A DNA stretch of 64,000 nucleotides, taken from positions 1,302,001 through 1,366,000 of the forward strand of contig NZ_OZ209244.1 of the NCBI RefSeq assembly GCF_964642095.1. The letters run 5' to 3'. The position numbers were made by a program, and so were the translations under genes. This DNA comes from Fretibacterium fastidiosum (GTDB lineage: Bacteria; Synergistota; Synergistia; Synergistales; Aminobacteriaceae). The notes below the pieces were generated by a model that saw only the letters and a list, made by a program, of their open reading frames with translations, did not search any database and was not told where the DNA came from. Shown here one piece after another: positions 16,676 to 25,575 of the stretch (positions are counted from its first letter, which is position 1; each line of letters opens with the position of its first letter).

Positions 16676-17104
16676 CTATTCCAGCATTGGTTCTGGTATA
16701 TTTTCCTTGGAAGCCAAATCTTTTATCACACTCTTCAATAGGTTTTTCCCCTCATTAGTAGTGCTCTCAAAGTATGTGTCCCAAAATTTATCTGGGTTTG
16801 CTTCAAAAATCAATTTATGAGTTATTATCATATGATCCTCTCTATCTTCCACAACATAATATCCGTTCAAGTTCCCTGAAACGATTTCAAAACCGTTAGC
16901 TTCGTAAATTGCCGGTGTCCCCCCCTCGTCAATAATTCTATAAGATATTCTCCGGACAGCAGATGGCTTATTTAAGCTAAAATTAAAATATGCTTCAATT
17001 ACCAAATAAACTTTCTCCTTAACCAATTGCTCAGAGAAAGACTTTGACAATGAGATCACGTTAAACGGATACGACTTAAATGGTCTTGAGTATTTAACCA
17101 GCAT
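16676..17104 (-). CDS. Putative immunity protein, family A copy 3
   Basis: A 142-residue paralogue of the immunity gene next to the intact rhs (35271-35699). Residues 1-38 and the last 50 are essentially identical between the two. The stretch of about residues 40-90 differs in many positions. It follows a Hint scrap and the same hairpin found before the live immunity gene. Small, acidic and cytoplasmic, as expected of a toxin-neutralising protein. Whether it neutralises the present tip or an earlier variant is unknown. Confidence 0.7.
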   Translation of the reverse strand: MLVKYSRPFKSYPFNVISLSKSFSEQLVKEKVYLVIEAYFNFSLNKPSAVRRISYRIIDEGGTPAIYEANGFEIVSGNLNGYYVVEDREDHMIITHKLIFEANPDKFWDTYFESTTNEGKNLLKSVIKDLASKENIPEPMLE

Positions 17105-17153
17105 TTCCTCTGCCTCCCATCCTCAAAACTAATCTTCACAGACCATAAATTTG

Positions 17154-17182
17154 CTGGTGGTTCTCTATTCGAGGACCACCAG
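17154..17182 (-). promoter_or_regulatory. Hairpin between toxin remnant and immunity gene (module 10)
   Basis: CTGGTGGTTCTC - TATTC - GAGGACCACCAG: a 12-base stem with one wobble, about 50 bases upstream of the immunity start. It is the counterpart of the hairpin at 35746-35780. No clear U-run follows on the minus strand, so an RNA processing or stabilising element is as likely as a terminator. Confidence 0.65.
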
Positions 17183-17186
17183 TAAT

Positions 17187-17226
17187 GAGGACCTCCTTGA
17201 CCGCCTTCAGCGCACTCTCACCGGTG
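17187..17226 (-). pseudogene. Hint-domain scrap (module 10)
   Basis: About 40 bases encoding TGESALKAVKEVL of the Hint domain. It begins after a junction motif (17233-17253) and ends at the hairpin. The toxin tip is lost. Confidence 0.75.
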
Positions 17227-17232
17227 TTGCGT

Positions 17233-17253
17233 AAATTTTTATTGTCAAGTTGC
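17233..17253. repeat. Island junction motif, short form
   Basis: Minus strand GCAACTTGACAATAAAAATTT, about 20 bases after the Sel1 gene stop. It has the same flanks as the copy at 26447-26465 (GCCCTGCAACTTGACAATAAAA). Confidence 0.7.
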
Positions 17254-17270
17254 AGGGCCTATATCAATAT

Positions 17271-18731
17271 TTATTTGCCTTTTTTTGTTTTATTTATCAA
17301 TTCCAGTTTGGACTGCGCATCAATATCTCCCGCCTCTGCAGCCTTACGATACCACTTTATAGCTTCCTCATGATCCTGCTCTACACCCTCTCCTTCTTCG
17401 TACAGCAGGCCCAGGTTAAATTGCGCCGCAGTATATCCTTGCTCCGCAGCTCTAAGGAACCATTCTGCGGCTTTCGCGTAATTCCGCTCTAATCCCTGAT
17501 TTTCGCTGTACATGACACCCAGATTGAATTGTGCTGCTGCCACCCCTTGCTCTGCTGCCCTGCGATACCACATCGCGGCTTTCGCGTAGTCTTGCTCTAT
17601 ACCCTGCCCACCATAATACATAACGCCCAAATTAAACTGTGCTTCAGCGTCTCCCTGCCCGGCAGCTTTTCGGTACCACATCACAGCCTTCGAATAGTCC
17701 TGTTCTACGCCTTGCCCGTCGTAATACATAGTACCCAGATTAAATTGTGCGTCCGCAAGGCCCTGTTCTGCAGCTCTTTGATACCATTCGGCAGCCCTGA
17801 CGTTATTTCGTTCAATGCCACGTCCTTCCTCATACCTCAAACCAAGATTGAACTGTGCCGCAGGGATACCCTGGCTTGCAGCTTTGCGATACCATTCCGT
17901 GGCCTCTATGTCGTTCTGCTCAACGCCTCGGCCCTCTTCATACATAATGCCTAAATTGAACTGCGCTTCTGGGACATTTTGGTCTGCCGACTTACGGTAC
18001 CATGTTGCGGCCTCTGCGTCGTTCTGTTCAACGCCCTGGCCTTCTTCACACATAATGCCTAGTTTACACTGTGCCGTTGCATTTCCTTGTTCCGCAGCCT
18101 TACGGTACCACTCCGCAGCCTCCGTATAATTCTGCTCCACCCCCTCTCCTTTCTCGTACATGGCTCCCACAATAAACTGTACTCCAGAAACGCCTTGTTC
18201 TGCAACTTTACGATACCACTTCGCAGCCTTCTTATAGTCTTTTTCGATCCCCCAGCCTTTGGTGTACATAACGCCGAGACGGAACTGTCCCTCAACGTTG
18301 CCTTGTATTGCGGCTTTTCGGTACCACATCACAGCCTTTGCGTTATCCTGTTCGACTCCCCGGCCTTCTTCATACATAATGCCTAATTTACATTGCGCTG
18401 TTGCCTCTCCCTGTTCCGCAGCTCTGAGATACCATTCGGCAGCCTTTGCATCACCCTGTTCGACTCCCCGGCCTTCTTCATACATAATGCCTAATTTACA
18501 TTGCGCTGTTGCCTCTCCCTGCTCCGCAGCTCTGAGATACCACTCGGCAGCCTTATGGTCATTCTGCTCCACGCCAATGGCGTCCTCATACATAATACCA
18601 AGAATAGACTGTGCATCAGCCTCTCCCCGTTTCGCGCACTCAAGGAAGTATGCAAAAGCTCTTGAATAATTCTCTTCGCTCAGAGCTTGTCCACCTAGAT
18701 TGTACAACTCTCGGGTTGTTAATTCCTCCAT
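17271..18731 (-). CDS. Sel1-repeat protein (486 aa, 12 repeats)
   Basis: Twelve almost perfect 36-residue Sel1-like repeats of the form AQFNLGxMYExGxGVEQNxxxAxxWYRKAAEQG fill residues 35-470. A helical N-terminal cap comes before them and a lysine-rich tail ends KTKKGK. That tail is the same as in the ankyrin-Sel1 fusion at 26483-29041. No signal peptide, so it should act in the cytoplasm as a protein-binding solenoid. Its neighbours are toxin and immunity remnants. Whether it is immunity, a chaperone or a regulator is not known. The high DNA identity between repeats makes the number of repeats unstable. Confidence 0.88.
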   Translation of the reverse strand: MEELTTRELYNLGGQALSEENYSRAFAYFLECAKRGEADAQSILGIMYEDAIGVEQNDHKAAEWYLRAAEQGEATAQCKLGIMYEEGRGVEQGDAKAAEWYLRAAEQGEATAQCKLGIMYEEGRGVEQDNAKAVMWYRKAAIQGNVEGQFRLGVMYTKGWGIEKDYKKAAKWYRKVAEQGVSGVQFIVGAMYEKGEGVEQNYTEAAEWYRKAAEQGNATAQCKLGIMCEEGQGVEQNDAEAATWYRKSADQNVPEAQFNLGIMYEEGRGVEQNDIEATEWYRKAASQGIPAAQFNLGLRYEEGRGIERNNVRAAEWYQRAAEQGLADAQFNLGTMYYDGQGVEQDYSKAVMWYRKAAGQGDAEAQFNLGVMYYGGQGIEQDYAKAAMWYRRAAEQGVAAAQFNLGVMYSENQGLERNYAKAAEWFLRAAEQGYTAAQFNLGLLYEEGEGVEQDHEEAIKWYRKAAEAGDIDAQSKLELINKTKKGK

Positions 18732-18749
18732 TGTAGGTCCCCCTTAATG

Positions 18750-18783
18750 CCATAACCTTATAAACTTCAATTAATAGTTATGG
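18750..18783 (-). promoter_or_regulatory. Hairpin upstream of the Sel1 gene (module 9)
   Basis: CCATAAC and GTTATGG form a perfect seven-base stem just before the Sel1 start. A second hairpin at 18800-18824 (TTGACAAAC/GTTTGTCAA, nine-base perfect stem) lies immediately upstream. Together they occupy the gap between a decayed toxin fragment and the following gene. Confidence 0.5.
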
Positions 18784-18791
18784 TCTTTTAA

Positions 18792-19052
18792 TTAAAAGCT
18801 TGACAAACTTAGTGAGTTTGTCAACCGTTTTATAAATTTATCCCGTATGCTGGTTAATAACTTCCACCAGTCGTAGCCTAAGCAGGCGGCCAGCTCTTCG
18901 GGGCTGACAAGCCCCGAATGCTGTGCCGTTCGCTTACCTCGACACGCGGCACCGTTGCCGCGCTGTCGAGGCAAGTAAACCGTACCCCGTATAGACGTCC
19001 CAAAACAGATTGGGATTGCGTATGCCGCCGTTCGTTGCCCTGGAGTTGCAAC
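18792..19052 (-). pseudogene. Decayed sequence of module 9, possible toxin-tip tail
   Basis: No RHS or Hint match is visible. A short minus-strand reading ends SPEELAACLGYDWWKLLTSI and RDKFIKRLTNS, which could be the tail of a C-terminal toxin domain. At 18933-18974 there is an imperfect GC-rich hairpin (CCTCGACA.../...TGTCGAGG) of unknown role. The upstream 30 bases match those near 21745-21780 beside another junction motif. Confidence 0.35.
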
Positions 19053-19072
19053 TCTATTCCATTGTCAAGTTG
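19053..19072. repeat. Island junction motif, short form
   Basis: Minus strand GCAACTTGACAATGGAATAG followed by AGTTGCAACTCCAGGG. The flank is shared with the copy at 21773-21792. It lies downstream of the 429-residue ankyrin gene. Confidence 0.72.
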
Positions 19073-19098
19073 CTGGAACTCAAAGTCTGCTACTAAAC

Positions 19099-20388
19099 TT
19101 ATCGACACACTTCACACAGCCGTCTGAGCGTATCTGAGCCCTTCAGATATTTATTTCCCCACGCGTAGTCAGCAGCCCGCTTCCCTTCGTTGTCTTTGAC
19201 AGCAATGTCTGCCCCGACACTAAGCAATATATTGATAATCCTAGAGGTACTCCACTCCGCAGCCAACATCAGCGCCGTCCGGCCACCATTATCACGTGCG
19301 TTAATATCCAATCCGGAATCGAGCAACAGCTTTATAACCCCAGGGTTATCATTGTTCAACGCTGCCATCATCAACGCTGTTGTCCCAGCATTGAACGGAA
19401 TGTCGATCACTTCGCTGTTTCGTACATCCAGCAGCTGTACCGTCGTATTGGATTCAAGCTTTGCGTTGATATCTGCCCCAGACGCAATCAGTGCGTTTAC
19501 AACATTGGGAGCACCGACCTTTGCAGCCCACATTAACGCTGTCATACCGTACTTGTCCCGCGCATCGATCTCAGACCCGGCCTCGGCCAATACATTGATG
19601 GTCCAAGGCATGGCACAGAGATTTTTAGACCCCCTTGCGGCATACATCAGGGCTGTCATGCCATTCCTGTCCCGCGCATTGACATCCGCTCCGGCCTCGA
19701 GCAATAACTTGATGTCATCGGACCACAAACCATTCGACGCACTTAGCATCAGCACCGTTGCACCGGACTCATGTCTTGCGTCAACGTCCGATCCAGCACC
19801 AATCAAAGCTCTGATAACTGCAGTGGTCCTCGCATACATCAGCGCAGTCGTACCGTACTTATCCCTTGCATTGGCCTCCGCACCTCCTCGGAGCAATGCG
19901 GTAACAACTTCGGCATCGCAACTCGATGCTGCCACCATCAACGCCGTTGTGCCGTATTTATCTCTTGCGTTCACTTCTGCGCCGGCATCGAGCAACACAT
20001 TAACAATTTCAAAGGTTGGAATGCTTCTGCAACTCCATTTCACAGCATACATCAATACCGTCATGCCGTTTTTTTCTTTTGCATTGACCTCTGCTCCAGC
20101 TTGCAGCAATGTGTTGATGACCTTGATGGTGTTATGCCCTGCAGCGTACATCAACGCTGTAAAGTCGAACATTTCCCGTGCATTCACGTCGCCTCCGGCA
20201 CCAAGCAGCACGCTGGCCACTTCGGAGTCCCTGTTCCATCTTGCGGCCACCATCAGCGCCGTTCTGTTTTGTTCATCCTTTGTATTGATTTTTGCGCCCG
20301 AACGGATAGCGTTTTTGACCTGCCAAGCTGTGCCGGATTTACAGAGCTCGAAAAACTCTTTTGAGTTCACCTGAAAAACTCCTTTCAA
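19099..20388 (-). CDS. Ankyrin-repeat protein (429 aa)
   Basis: About eleven ankyrin repeats cover nearly the whole protein, each with a variant of AGADVNARDKYGTTALMYAA. The N-terminus (EFFELCKSGTAWQVKNAIRSG) and C-terminus (GKRAADYAWGNKYLKGSDTL) match those of the other island ankyrin proteins, so they descend from one ancestor. One repeat near residue 310 is interrupted by an insert rich in Asn/Thr; a similar insert occurs in the ankyrin-Sel1 fusion. No signal peptide. It follows a putative immunity gene by 58 bases. Accessory immunity is the favoured but unproven role. Confidence 0.86.
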   Translation of the reverse strand: MKGVFQVNSKEFFELCKSGTAWQVKNAIRSGAKINTKDEQNRTALMVAARWNRDSEVASVLLGAGGDVNAREMFDFTALMYAAGHNTIKVINTLLQAGAEVNAKEKNGMTVLMYAVKWSCRSIPTFEIVNVLLDAGAEVNARDKYGTTALMVAASSCDAEVVTALLRGGAEANARDKYGTTALMYARTTAVIRALIGAGSDVDARHESGATVLMLSASNGLWSDDIKLLLEAGADVNARDRNGMTALMYAARGSKNLCAMPWTINVLAEAGSEIDARDKYGMTALMWAAKVGAPNVVNALIASGADINAKLESNTTVQLLDVRNSEVIDIPFNAGTTALMMAALNNDNPGVIKLLLDSGLDINARDNGGRTALMLAAEWSTSRIINILLSVGADIAVKDNEGKRAADYAWGNKYLKGSDTLRRLCEVCR

Positions 20389-20446
20389 GACGGCTGGCTA
20401 GTGGCTCCCTTCATCAACTACAAAGGCAGGATATAACAACACTTGA

Positions 20447-20923
20447 CTAACGCAGGCAATTTGAGTCCGATTGAGTTCCGTCCGCGTTGTTTAAAATATG
20501 GCTGTGCATTGTCGGATGCATGATTCCGTTTTCTTCCACGAACCTCAGCGTCTCGCAAATGCAGCGGTCGATCGCTAGCTGGACAATAATTTCGTGATAG
20601 GATTCTAAGGGGGTGCTATCCCTTCTTTCAATCAACATATTTTCCCCATTATTCCAGTAAGTGTGGTAAAAGCTTATCTCAGCCTGTTTCTCAAAGTCCT
20701 TCAAAAAAACGTTAACATTCGTTATGTCGCTATCTTGTAAGCTCTCATCTCGTTCTTCCAAGTAATCTCTGACGTCAGAAAATTTGGGAACGGATTCTAT
20801 ATCGTATTCACCTTTTTCTTCCTCCTCCGGATCAGGGTCAAAGTATTGTTCGGGAGTAGGGTGCAGGGTTATCCATTCAGTATGGCTCCTTAACCGATAC
20901 GTTATTTTTATGTGAATTCCCAC
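20447..20923 (-). CDS. Putative immunity protein of module 8
   Basis: A 158-residue, strongly acidic protein with a run of aspartate and glutamate (FDPDPEEEEKGEYD) near residue 30. No known domain was recognised. It lies between an RHS fragment that lost its toxin tip (21031-21727) and an ankyrin gene, on the same strand. Acidity and position are typical for immunity proteins that bind basic nuclease-type toxins, but the partner toxin is gone. The 5' gap contains a perfect 17-base hairpin (20947-20994). Confidence 0.55.
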   Translation of the reverse strand: MGIHIKITYRLRSHTEWITLHPTPEQYFDPDPEEEEKGEYDIESVPKFSDVRDYLEERDESLQDSDITNVNVFLKDFEKQAEISFYHTYWNNGENMLIERRDSTPLESYHEIIVQLAIDRCICETLRFVEENGIMHPTMHSHILNNADGTQSDSNCLR

Positions 20924-20946
20924 GGCAATATCCCTTTCCTTATCCT

Positions 20947-20994
20947 GAAAGAGTTATCGTGGCATAATAGATGTTAGGCCACGATAACTCTTTC
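20947..20994 (-). promoter_or_regulatory. Perfect 17-bp hairpin between RHS fragment and immunity gene (module 8)
   Basis: GAAAGAGTTATCGTGGC and its exact complement GCCACGATAACTCTTTC are separated by a 14-base loop. It lies in the gap between the end of the RHS fragment and the start of the next gene. It is the longest and cleanest of the island hairpins. No U-run follows. Confidence 0.7.
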
Positions 20995-21030
20995 GAGAGC
21001 CAATGTTATCTCCTGTTAAATTTCCTTCCT

Positions 21031-21727
21031 TCAGAAAATCGCGGCCAGGTCCATCGCGATATTCAGACCCGCAACCAGCATCACCGCAACGTCGTTATTC
21101 GCCCTGGCCTCCAGGAATGCCTCGAAGTTTTTCTTGACGCTCTCCCCAGCCAGCGCCTTCGTCAGCGTCTGAATCACAACGTGCGTTTCACAGATGCCGA
21201 TCATCCCGGCGACCGACACGATCCCGTTGCTCAGCGCAAGCAGAAACTGCTCCGAGTCCTCCGTCATCATCGCCACGACAAGGCTCCTCATCGCGCACAG
21301 GAACTGGATGCCATACCCCGCCTTCTGCAGCATCCTGAGCGCCGTCAGGAAATTCAATCCCCCTGCGGTGGAGAGGATGCCATGTCCGGCCAAGCCGCCA
21401 AGCATTTCTCCCAGCGAGAACAGCCCTGTCGGGTCGGTGTTGTTGACGGGGTTCGCGTTGGCGTACAGGTACTTGTGCAGGCTCAGCGGGTCGTGGCGCC
21501 TCCCCTGGTGCGGGTCCAGGCTCAGGAACGTCCCCGTCTTCGGGTCCATGTACCGCGCCTGCAGCTGGTACAGCTCCGTCGTCCGGTCAAAGCGCTCTCC
21601 CGCGTACTGGTAGTCGTTCTCCGTCACGCCCGTGCGCGACGTCGTCTCCCCCCAGGCGTCGTACGTCCAGCGGTCCGTCACCTGTCCCGACTCGTTCGCC
21701 AGCATCCGTACCGAGCCGTGGCCGTCG
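21031..21727 (-). pseudogene. RHS core 3' fragment without toxin (module 8)
   Basis: Encodes the end of the rhs core from DGHGSVRML through YLYANANPVNNTDPTGLFSL, then the pre-toxin linker of variant B (GGLAGHGILSTAGGLNFLTA, ending in AMDLAAIF and a stop). It lacks the Hint domain and any tip. The linker is nearly identical to that at 32400-32790 but different from that of the intact rhs. The fragment has no start signal of its own and is unlikely to be secreted. Confidence 0.88.
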
Positions 21728-21772
21728 TCTGTGGTTACATACGCTACCGTTTGTCTCCCTGGAGTTGCGAAC

Positions 21773-21792
21773 TCTATCTATTGTCAAGTTAC
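21773..21792. repeat. Island junction motif, short form
   Basis: Minus strand GTAACTTGACAATAGATAGA, followed by GTTCGCAACTCCAGGG and about 45 bases later by rhs core. It follows the 3' end of the immunity gene at 21860-22285. Confidence 0.7.
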
Positions 21793-21859
21793 CGTAATTT
21801 AAGATTGAGCATAGATATAAGCAATTGGCTGCTGTATTATACCCTGATGCTGAGCAGTT

Positions 21860-22285
21860 TCATGAGTACTCCCTGCGTTCCAACGTTGGCGTTGGTATTC
21901 CTTCTCTGAAAGATAAATCTTTTACTACGTTGCCTAATAGGGTCCTTTCCTCATCAGTGGGATCATCAAAATATACTTCCCAAAATGTATTTTTTCCAGC
22001 CTCGAAAATCAATTTATGTGTTATTGTTATATAGTTATCCCTGTCTTGCACCCAATAATATCCATCCAAGTTTCCTGAAACGATTTCAAAGCCATCAGCG
22101 TCATAAATTGTCGGGGCCCCTTCATTATTTAAAACTCTATAAGACGTCTTACTACTTTCAAAATCAAGGTATAATTCAATGACCAGATAAATTTTCCCCT
22201 TGGTTAATTGTTTTGAAGATGACGTCGGGCCAAATATTGAGCTAAAGGGATAGCATTTAAATGTTCTAGAATACTTTACCAGCAC
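21860..22285 (-). CDS. Putative immunity protein, family A copy 2
   Basis: A 141-residue member of the same family as 35271-35699 and 16676-17104. It shares MLVKYSRxFKxYPF, KxYLVIE, GxPxIYxADGFEIVSGNLDG and ITHKLIFEA. It is more diverged than the other two and carries its own changes in the C-terminal helix. It stands downstream of a toxin tip of a different type (24285-24494) and of the plus-strand gene, so its original partner is unclear. Probably a relic immunity gene that still has an intact reading frame. Confidence 0.62.
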   Translation of the reverse strand: MLVKYSRTFKCYPFSSIFGPTSSSKQLTKGKIYLVIELYLDFESSKTSYRVLNNEGAPTIYDADGFEIVSGNLDGYYWVQDRDNYITITHKLIFEAGKNTFWEVYFDDPTDEERTLLGNVVKDLSFREGIPTPTLERREYS

Positions 22286-22903
22286 AGTATCCCCTCCTGA
22301 TAACAGACTGAAGCAAGAATTTAATGGTTACTGCGTCACTCTGAGTCCAGAAAATCGAATAACCTAAATATGTTCTGGCGCTCCTTTCTTCGCCCCTGCC
22401 CCGCGCGGCCCCCGATCTCACGCCTACCGCCTACATAGGGGAGGACCGTTGCGCCGAGAAAACAAAAAACGTGAAACAAACCCATTGGAGGGCCGCTTCG
22501 CGCCTGTGTTCGGAGGATATTCGTTCAGAGGGTCTGCATTGGGCGCGTCGCCGCCAAATGTTAAACGAGTCCAACCTTATGCCTCAAAACACACTTCTTT
22601 TTAAACTGTTTCAGTAAAATATGAACAAGTGTTTTATGACAATAGGTAGTTCTGCTGGAATTCTATAAAAGAAAAGAGGAGCGAGGAAAACAATATGGAA
22701 AAATTTGTCTTCTTCCCTTATAATCATCTAATCATCAGGTAATGACGCACGAGATTGCAAGAGCGAAAAAATCGGGCGATTGAAAAGAGGCGTTTTATTT
22801 TGAGTCCAGAGATATCAACAGGTTGGTGTGCCCTGTCTTCAACGGCTCCGGTACGCGTAAACTGGAGAGGCTGTGCCGCATTTGAAGATCATGTAGACAA
22901 CCT
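22286..22903. other. 618-base gap without a clear gene
   Basis: No RHS, Hint or repeat-protein match was found. The middle (22380-22560) is GC-rich and without a usable frame; the rest is AT-rich. On the plus strand a 15-codon reading frame (22694-22741, MEKFVFFPYNHLIIR) has a good GAGGAG ribosome site and could be a leader peptide for the gene at 22904. A short ACAATAGGT-GTTCT stretch near 22640 resembles one at 41317, upstream of rhs. Confidence 0.4.
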
Positions 22904-24277
22904 ATGACCAAAAGAACTTTTTCGCAGGCGTTGCGCCGCGGTTTGGGCAGCGCAATTGTCACATTGAAAAATGTCGAGAATAAAGCAGCGTATAGAGACA
23001 TACTCCTGCGCTGTTGTTTGCGTGACATTTCATACGACTGGCAATCGGAAGGAACGAGAGGGTATTATCTATACGAGGCCCTCTTGACGTCCAGGGAACC
23101 GGAATATTACGAGGAGGCAATCATAGAAAAATTTTTTTCGCGCTGCTCCGACGGTTTGTTTTATCAACTGTCGGCGATTCTATATCGTTTTGCGTATGAC
23201 GGAAGTGAGGATGCCACGAAGGCCTTACGTTCCAAATACGACTATTTCGCGTCGAAACAGGGGCGGCTCAGAGATATCCCGTACATGCATGAGGGCGAAC
23301 AATGGGATGATGTTGTTTGTCAGCTCATGTACTTAGATGGTTTTTCTGCGTTCAAACGCTACGCGGAAGACGTCGGCAGGATCCTTCTGCGCGATCCCGG
23401 TAACGAGGTCATATATGGCGGATGGTTTGAAATTAGGGCCAGAGACACTTTCGGAGAAAAGAGGATCACCGCATTCTTCGAGAGAAATTACGAACGCTCG
23501 GCAGCCGTCAGGGCGCTTGCGGATACATTGAAGGCCAGGATCGAGTCAGAAGAGTCTGCCAATGCTCGGGACAGACAAGAGAATTTGACTGTTGGCGATC
23601 TACGGCAAATTGCGGCGCAATCTGTAGCCAGTGGATGTCCGCGGCCTCGTGAAATACTTAGACACAGGCGTGCGTTTTTTTTAAACGCATCCGACTCCAA
23701 AGTCTTGGATCTGGCAGATGCGATTTCCCATGAAGAGGAGGAATCGATAAAAGGTCTGTTGTTGGCAATGTTTTGGGACAGATCATTTCCGCTGGATATC
23801 TCTTTGCTCATGGACTACGCTCAGTCTGAAAACGAACTGCTGGCAAGTAGCGCAATAGATTGCCTGAAAAGGATCAGGAATCGAAAATTGCATGATCTGG
23901 CATTTCAGCTGTTAAAGAGGAAGGGCTTGAGCTCCTTTGCGCTTGCTCTGTTGAAAAAGAACTATAACAAAGCTGACGATACCCTCATTGCCGAACTGAT
24001 CGGAAAACTGACCGTCATCCCGCATCACGTCCAAATGGATATTGGGGCTATATACACCTGTCACCGTTCTGCGGACGCGCTTCCCATTCTCCTTCGAGTG
24101 TATCAAAAAGGCGACTGTGCATTTTGCAGACACTATATTGTAAAAGCCATGCACCATTGCGGGGTTTTGCCGGATACAATCCTTGAGGAGTGCCTGTATG
24201 ATTCTTATGATGAAACAAGGGATTTTGTAAAACGGTTAATAAAACGCCACTCGAGCCATTCGGGGGCAACAACATGA
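22904..24277 (+). CDS. Uncharacterised helical-repeat (HEAT-like) protein
   Basis: A 457-residue protein, the only sizeable plus-strand gene in the toxin island. No domain was recognised with certainty. The C-terminal half (about residues 255-450) is a series of paired amphipathic helices (LLMDYAQSENELLASSAIDCL, FALALLKKNYNKADDTLIAEL) that look like HEAT/Armadillo repeats. The N-terminal half contains an aromatic-rich helical region. The ATG has no clear Shine-Dalgarno. HEAT-type proteins are reported as immunity partners in polymorphic toxin loci, so it may protect against the tip at 24285-24494, whose end it faces seven bases away. A passenger gene is also possible. Confidence 0.5.
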   Translation: MTKRTFSQALRRGLGSAIVTLKNVENKAAYRDILLRCCLRDISYDWQSEGTRGYYLYEALLTSREPEYYEEAIIEKFFSRCSDGLFYQLSAILYRFAYDGSEDATKALRSKYDYFASKQGRLRDIPYMHEGEQWDDVVCQLMYLDGFSAFKRYAEDVGRILLRDPGNEVIYGGWFEIRARDTFGEKRITAFFERNYERSAAVRALADTLKARIESEESANARDRQENLTVGDLRQIAAQSVASGCPRPREILRHRRAFFLNASDSKVLDLADAISHEEEESIKGLLLAMFWDRSFPLDISLLMDYAQSENELLASSAIDCLKRIRNRKLHDLAFQLLKRKGLSSFALALLKKNYNKADDTLIAELIGKLTVIPHHVQMDIGAIYTCHRSADALPILLRVYQKGDCAFCRHYIVKAMHHCGVLPDTILEECLYDSYDETRDFVKRLIKRHSSHSGATT

Positions 24278-24284
24278 TAAATTT

Positions 24285-24494
24285 TTAGGTCAGATAACTA
24301 TTTTGACCAAAGAAAAACTTTGCTGTTTCAAGTGCTTCCTGAAAACTGTATCCCTGTCCAGAGATAAGATCATGTAACTCTCGCTTCTTAGCTGGATCGT
24401 TAAGTTGGAGCCGTTTTGCAATATCTCTTGCTTGTTTGTTTTGGACTTTATTATTACCAGGAGTACTTTTTCCACACCCATTATGCACCAGCAC
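24285..24494 (-). pseudogene. Orphan toxin tip, GQGY type (module 7)
   Basis: Begins with the end of a Hint domain (LVHNGCG) and continues for about 60 residues: NKQARDIAKRLQL, RELHDLISGQGYSFQEALE, then a phenylalanine-rich end. The LHDxIxGQGYSxQE segment is familiar from C-terminal tips of other RHS and CDI toxins; I cannot name its activity. The preceding Hint is frameshifted, so the tip cannot be made as part of a fusion. The tip ends close to the convergent plus-strand gene. Confidence 0.65.
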
Positions 24495-24812
24495 GCCGCC
24501 GGCGACGAAGTAGGAGTGGAAGCCCTCGACGTCGAGGTTGTAGACGGGGATGGTAGACGGGGATGGAGGAGTCCAGCTTCTTCAGCTTCAGGCCCGTTAC
24601 AACCCCCGCATCCCCGGAGAGTGCCCGGATCGCGTCCCCAACCGCCAGGTCGCCCGCAGCAACCCAGCCCCTGCGTGCAGCAGCTCGCCGTTCTCCAGGA
24701 CAAATACTTCCTTGACGACCTTCAGCGCCAGCTCGCCGGTCTCGACGTTGTACGACCACACCCGATCCCCGGACCGGGCCTCGTCGATGCGCTTGAACCC
24801 CGCCTCCGTCGC
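24481..24812 (-). pseudogene. Damaged Hint domain (module 7)
   Basis: Starts ATEAGFKRIDEA and reaches the LVHN end, but carries two lesions. About 45 bases between ELLH and the GWVAAGDLAVGD strand are missing. A 13-base tandem duplication (TAGACGGGGATGG twice, at 24542-24567) also shifts the frame before the last strand. The same internal deletion occurs in the copy at 26190-26445, which shows that the two copies are related by duplication. Confidence 0.82.
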
Positions 24813-24830
24813 GAGTCTGTCACAGACATT

Positions 24831-24850
24831 CTATTCCATTGTCAAGTTAC
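24831..24850. repeat. Island junction motif, short form
   Basis: Minus strand GTAACTTGACAATGGAATAG, located 24 bases after the ankyrin stop and joined to a Hint fragment. Confidence 0.72.
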
Positions 24851-24873
24851 CGAAGCTGCTTAAAGCGCTCGCT

Positions 24874-25575
24874 TTACCTGCTCACGTTCTCCAGGCGTTT
24901 GAGCGTATCCGTTCCCTTTATCCTCTCGTTCACCTGCGCATAATCAATGGCCCGCTTGCCCTCATGATCCTTCAGGTCAACATTTGCGCCAGCATCGATC
25001 AGCGTTTCGACGATACCAGGAGAGTTCCACCTTGCAGCAAGCATCAACGCCGTCATACCATCTTCGCCCTTTGCGTTCATGTCGGATCCGGCATCTAACA
25101 ATATGTTAATAGTCTCAGAAGCCATACTCTTTATTGCAGCATACATCAGTACGGTCAGACCGTTATGATCCCTCGCGTCAATATCTGCACCAGCTTTTAT
25201 CAAAGTAGAGAGAATTGCAGTCTTTCTATTACATAACACAGCATACATCAGCATTGTTCGGCCGTGTTCATTCCTTGCATTAACATTCGCTCCAGTTTTG
25301 ACCAACAGTGCAATGATCTCATAGCTCGCATTCCATCCTATGGCATACTCCAGCACCGTCATATCGCATGCGTCCTTTGCGTTAACGTCTGCTCCAGCCT
25401 GAAGCAGGGCATCGATGACATCGAGATCTCTGCACCACTGTACTGCCATCATTAGTACCGTCGTACCATCCTGGTCTTTTGCATTGACATCGGCCCCCCT
25501 ATTGATGTCATCGCGAACCTGTTGAACAGACCCGAAGCAACGAATTTCTCCTGAACTCATCATTCCACTCGGCAT
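24874..25575 (-). CDS. Ankyrin-repeat protein (233 aa)
   Basis: Six ankyrin repeats of the ADVNAKDxxGxTVLMYA type, with the island-specific N-terminus (SVQQVRDDINRG) and C-terminus (GKRAIDYAQVNERIKGTDTLKRL). Its ATG directly follows the TGA of the preceding gene with no gap, so the two are translationally coupled and their products are likely to be made in equal amounts. That coupling is the best evidence in this island that ankyrin proteins work together with the immunity proteins. No signal peptide. Confidence 0.86.
   Translation of the reverse strand: MPSGMMSSGEIRCFGSVQQVRDDINRGADVNAKDQDGTTVLMMAVQWCRDLDVIDALLQAGADVNAKDACDMTVLEYAIGWNASYEIIALLVKTGANVNARNEHGRTMLMYAVLCNRKTAILSTLIKAGADIDARDHNGLTVLMYAAIKSMASETINILLDAGSDMNAKGEDGMTALMLAARWNSPGIVETLIDAGANVDLKDHEGKRAIDYAQVNERIKGTDTLKRLENVSR

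Noticed and set aside
17271..18731. Regular 108-base DNA repeats that could be taken for a CRISPR or satellite array
   Set aside because: The period is 36 codons and the frame is kept throughout. The repeats encode Sel1 units, and no short constant repeat with variable spacers is present.
18933..18974. GC-rich hairpin in module 9 as an integron attC site
   Set aside because: No conserved core sites GTTRRRY/RYYYAAC at the ends and no integrase in the window. Only noted as a hairpin.
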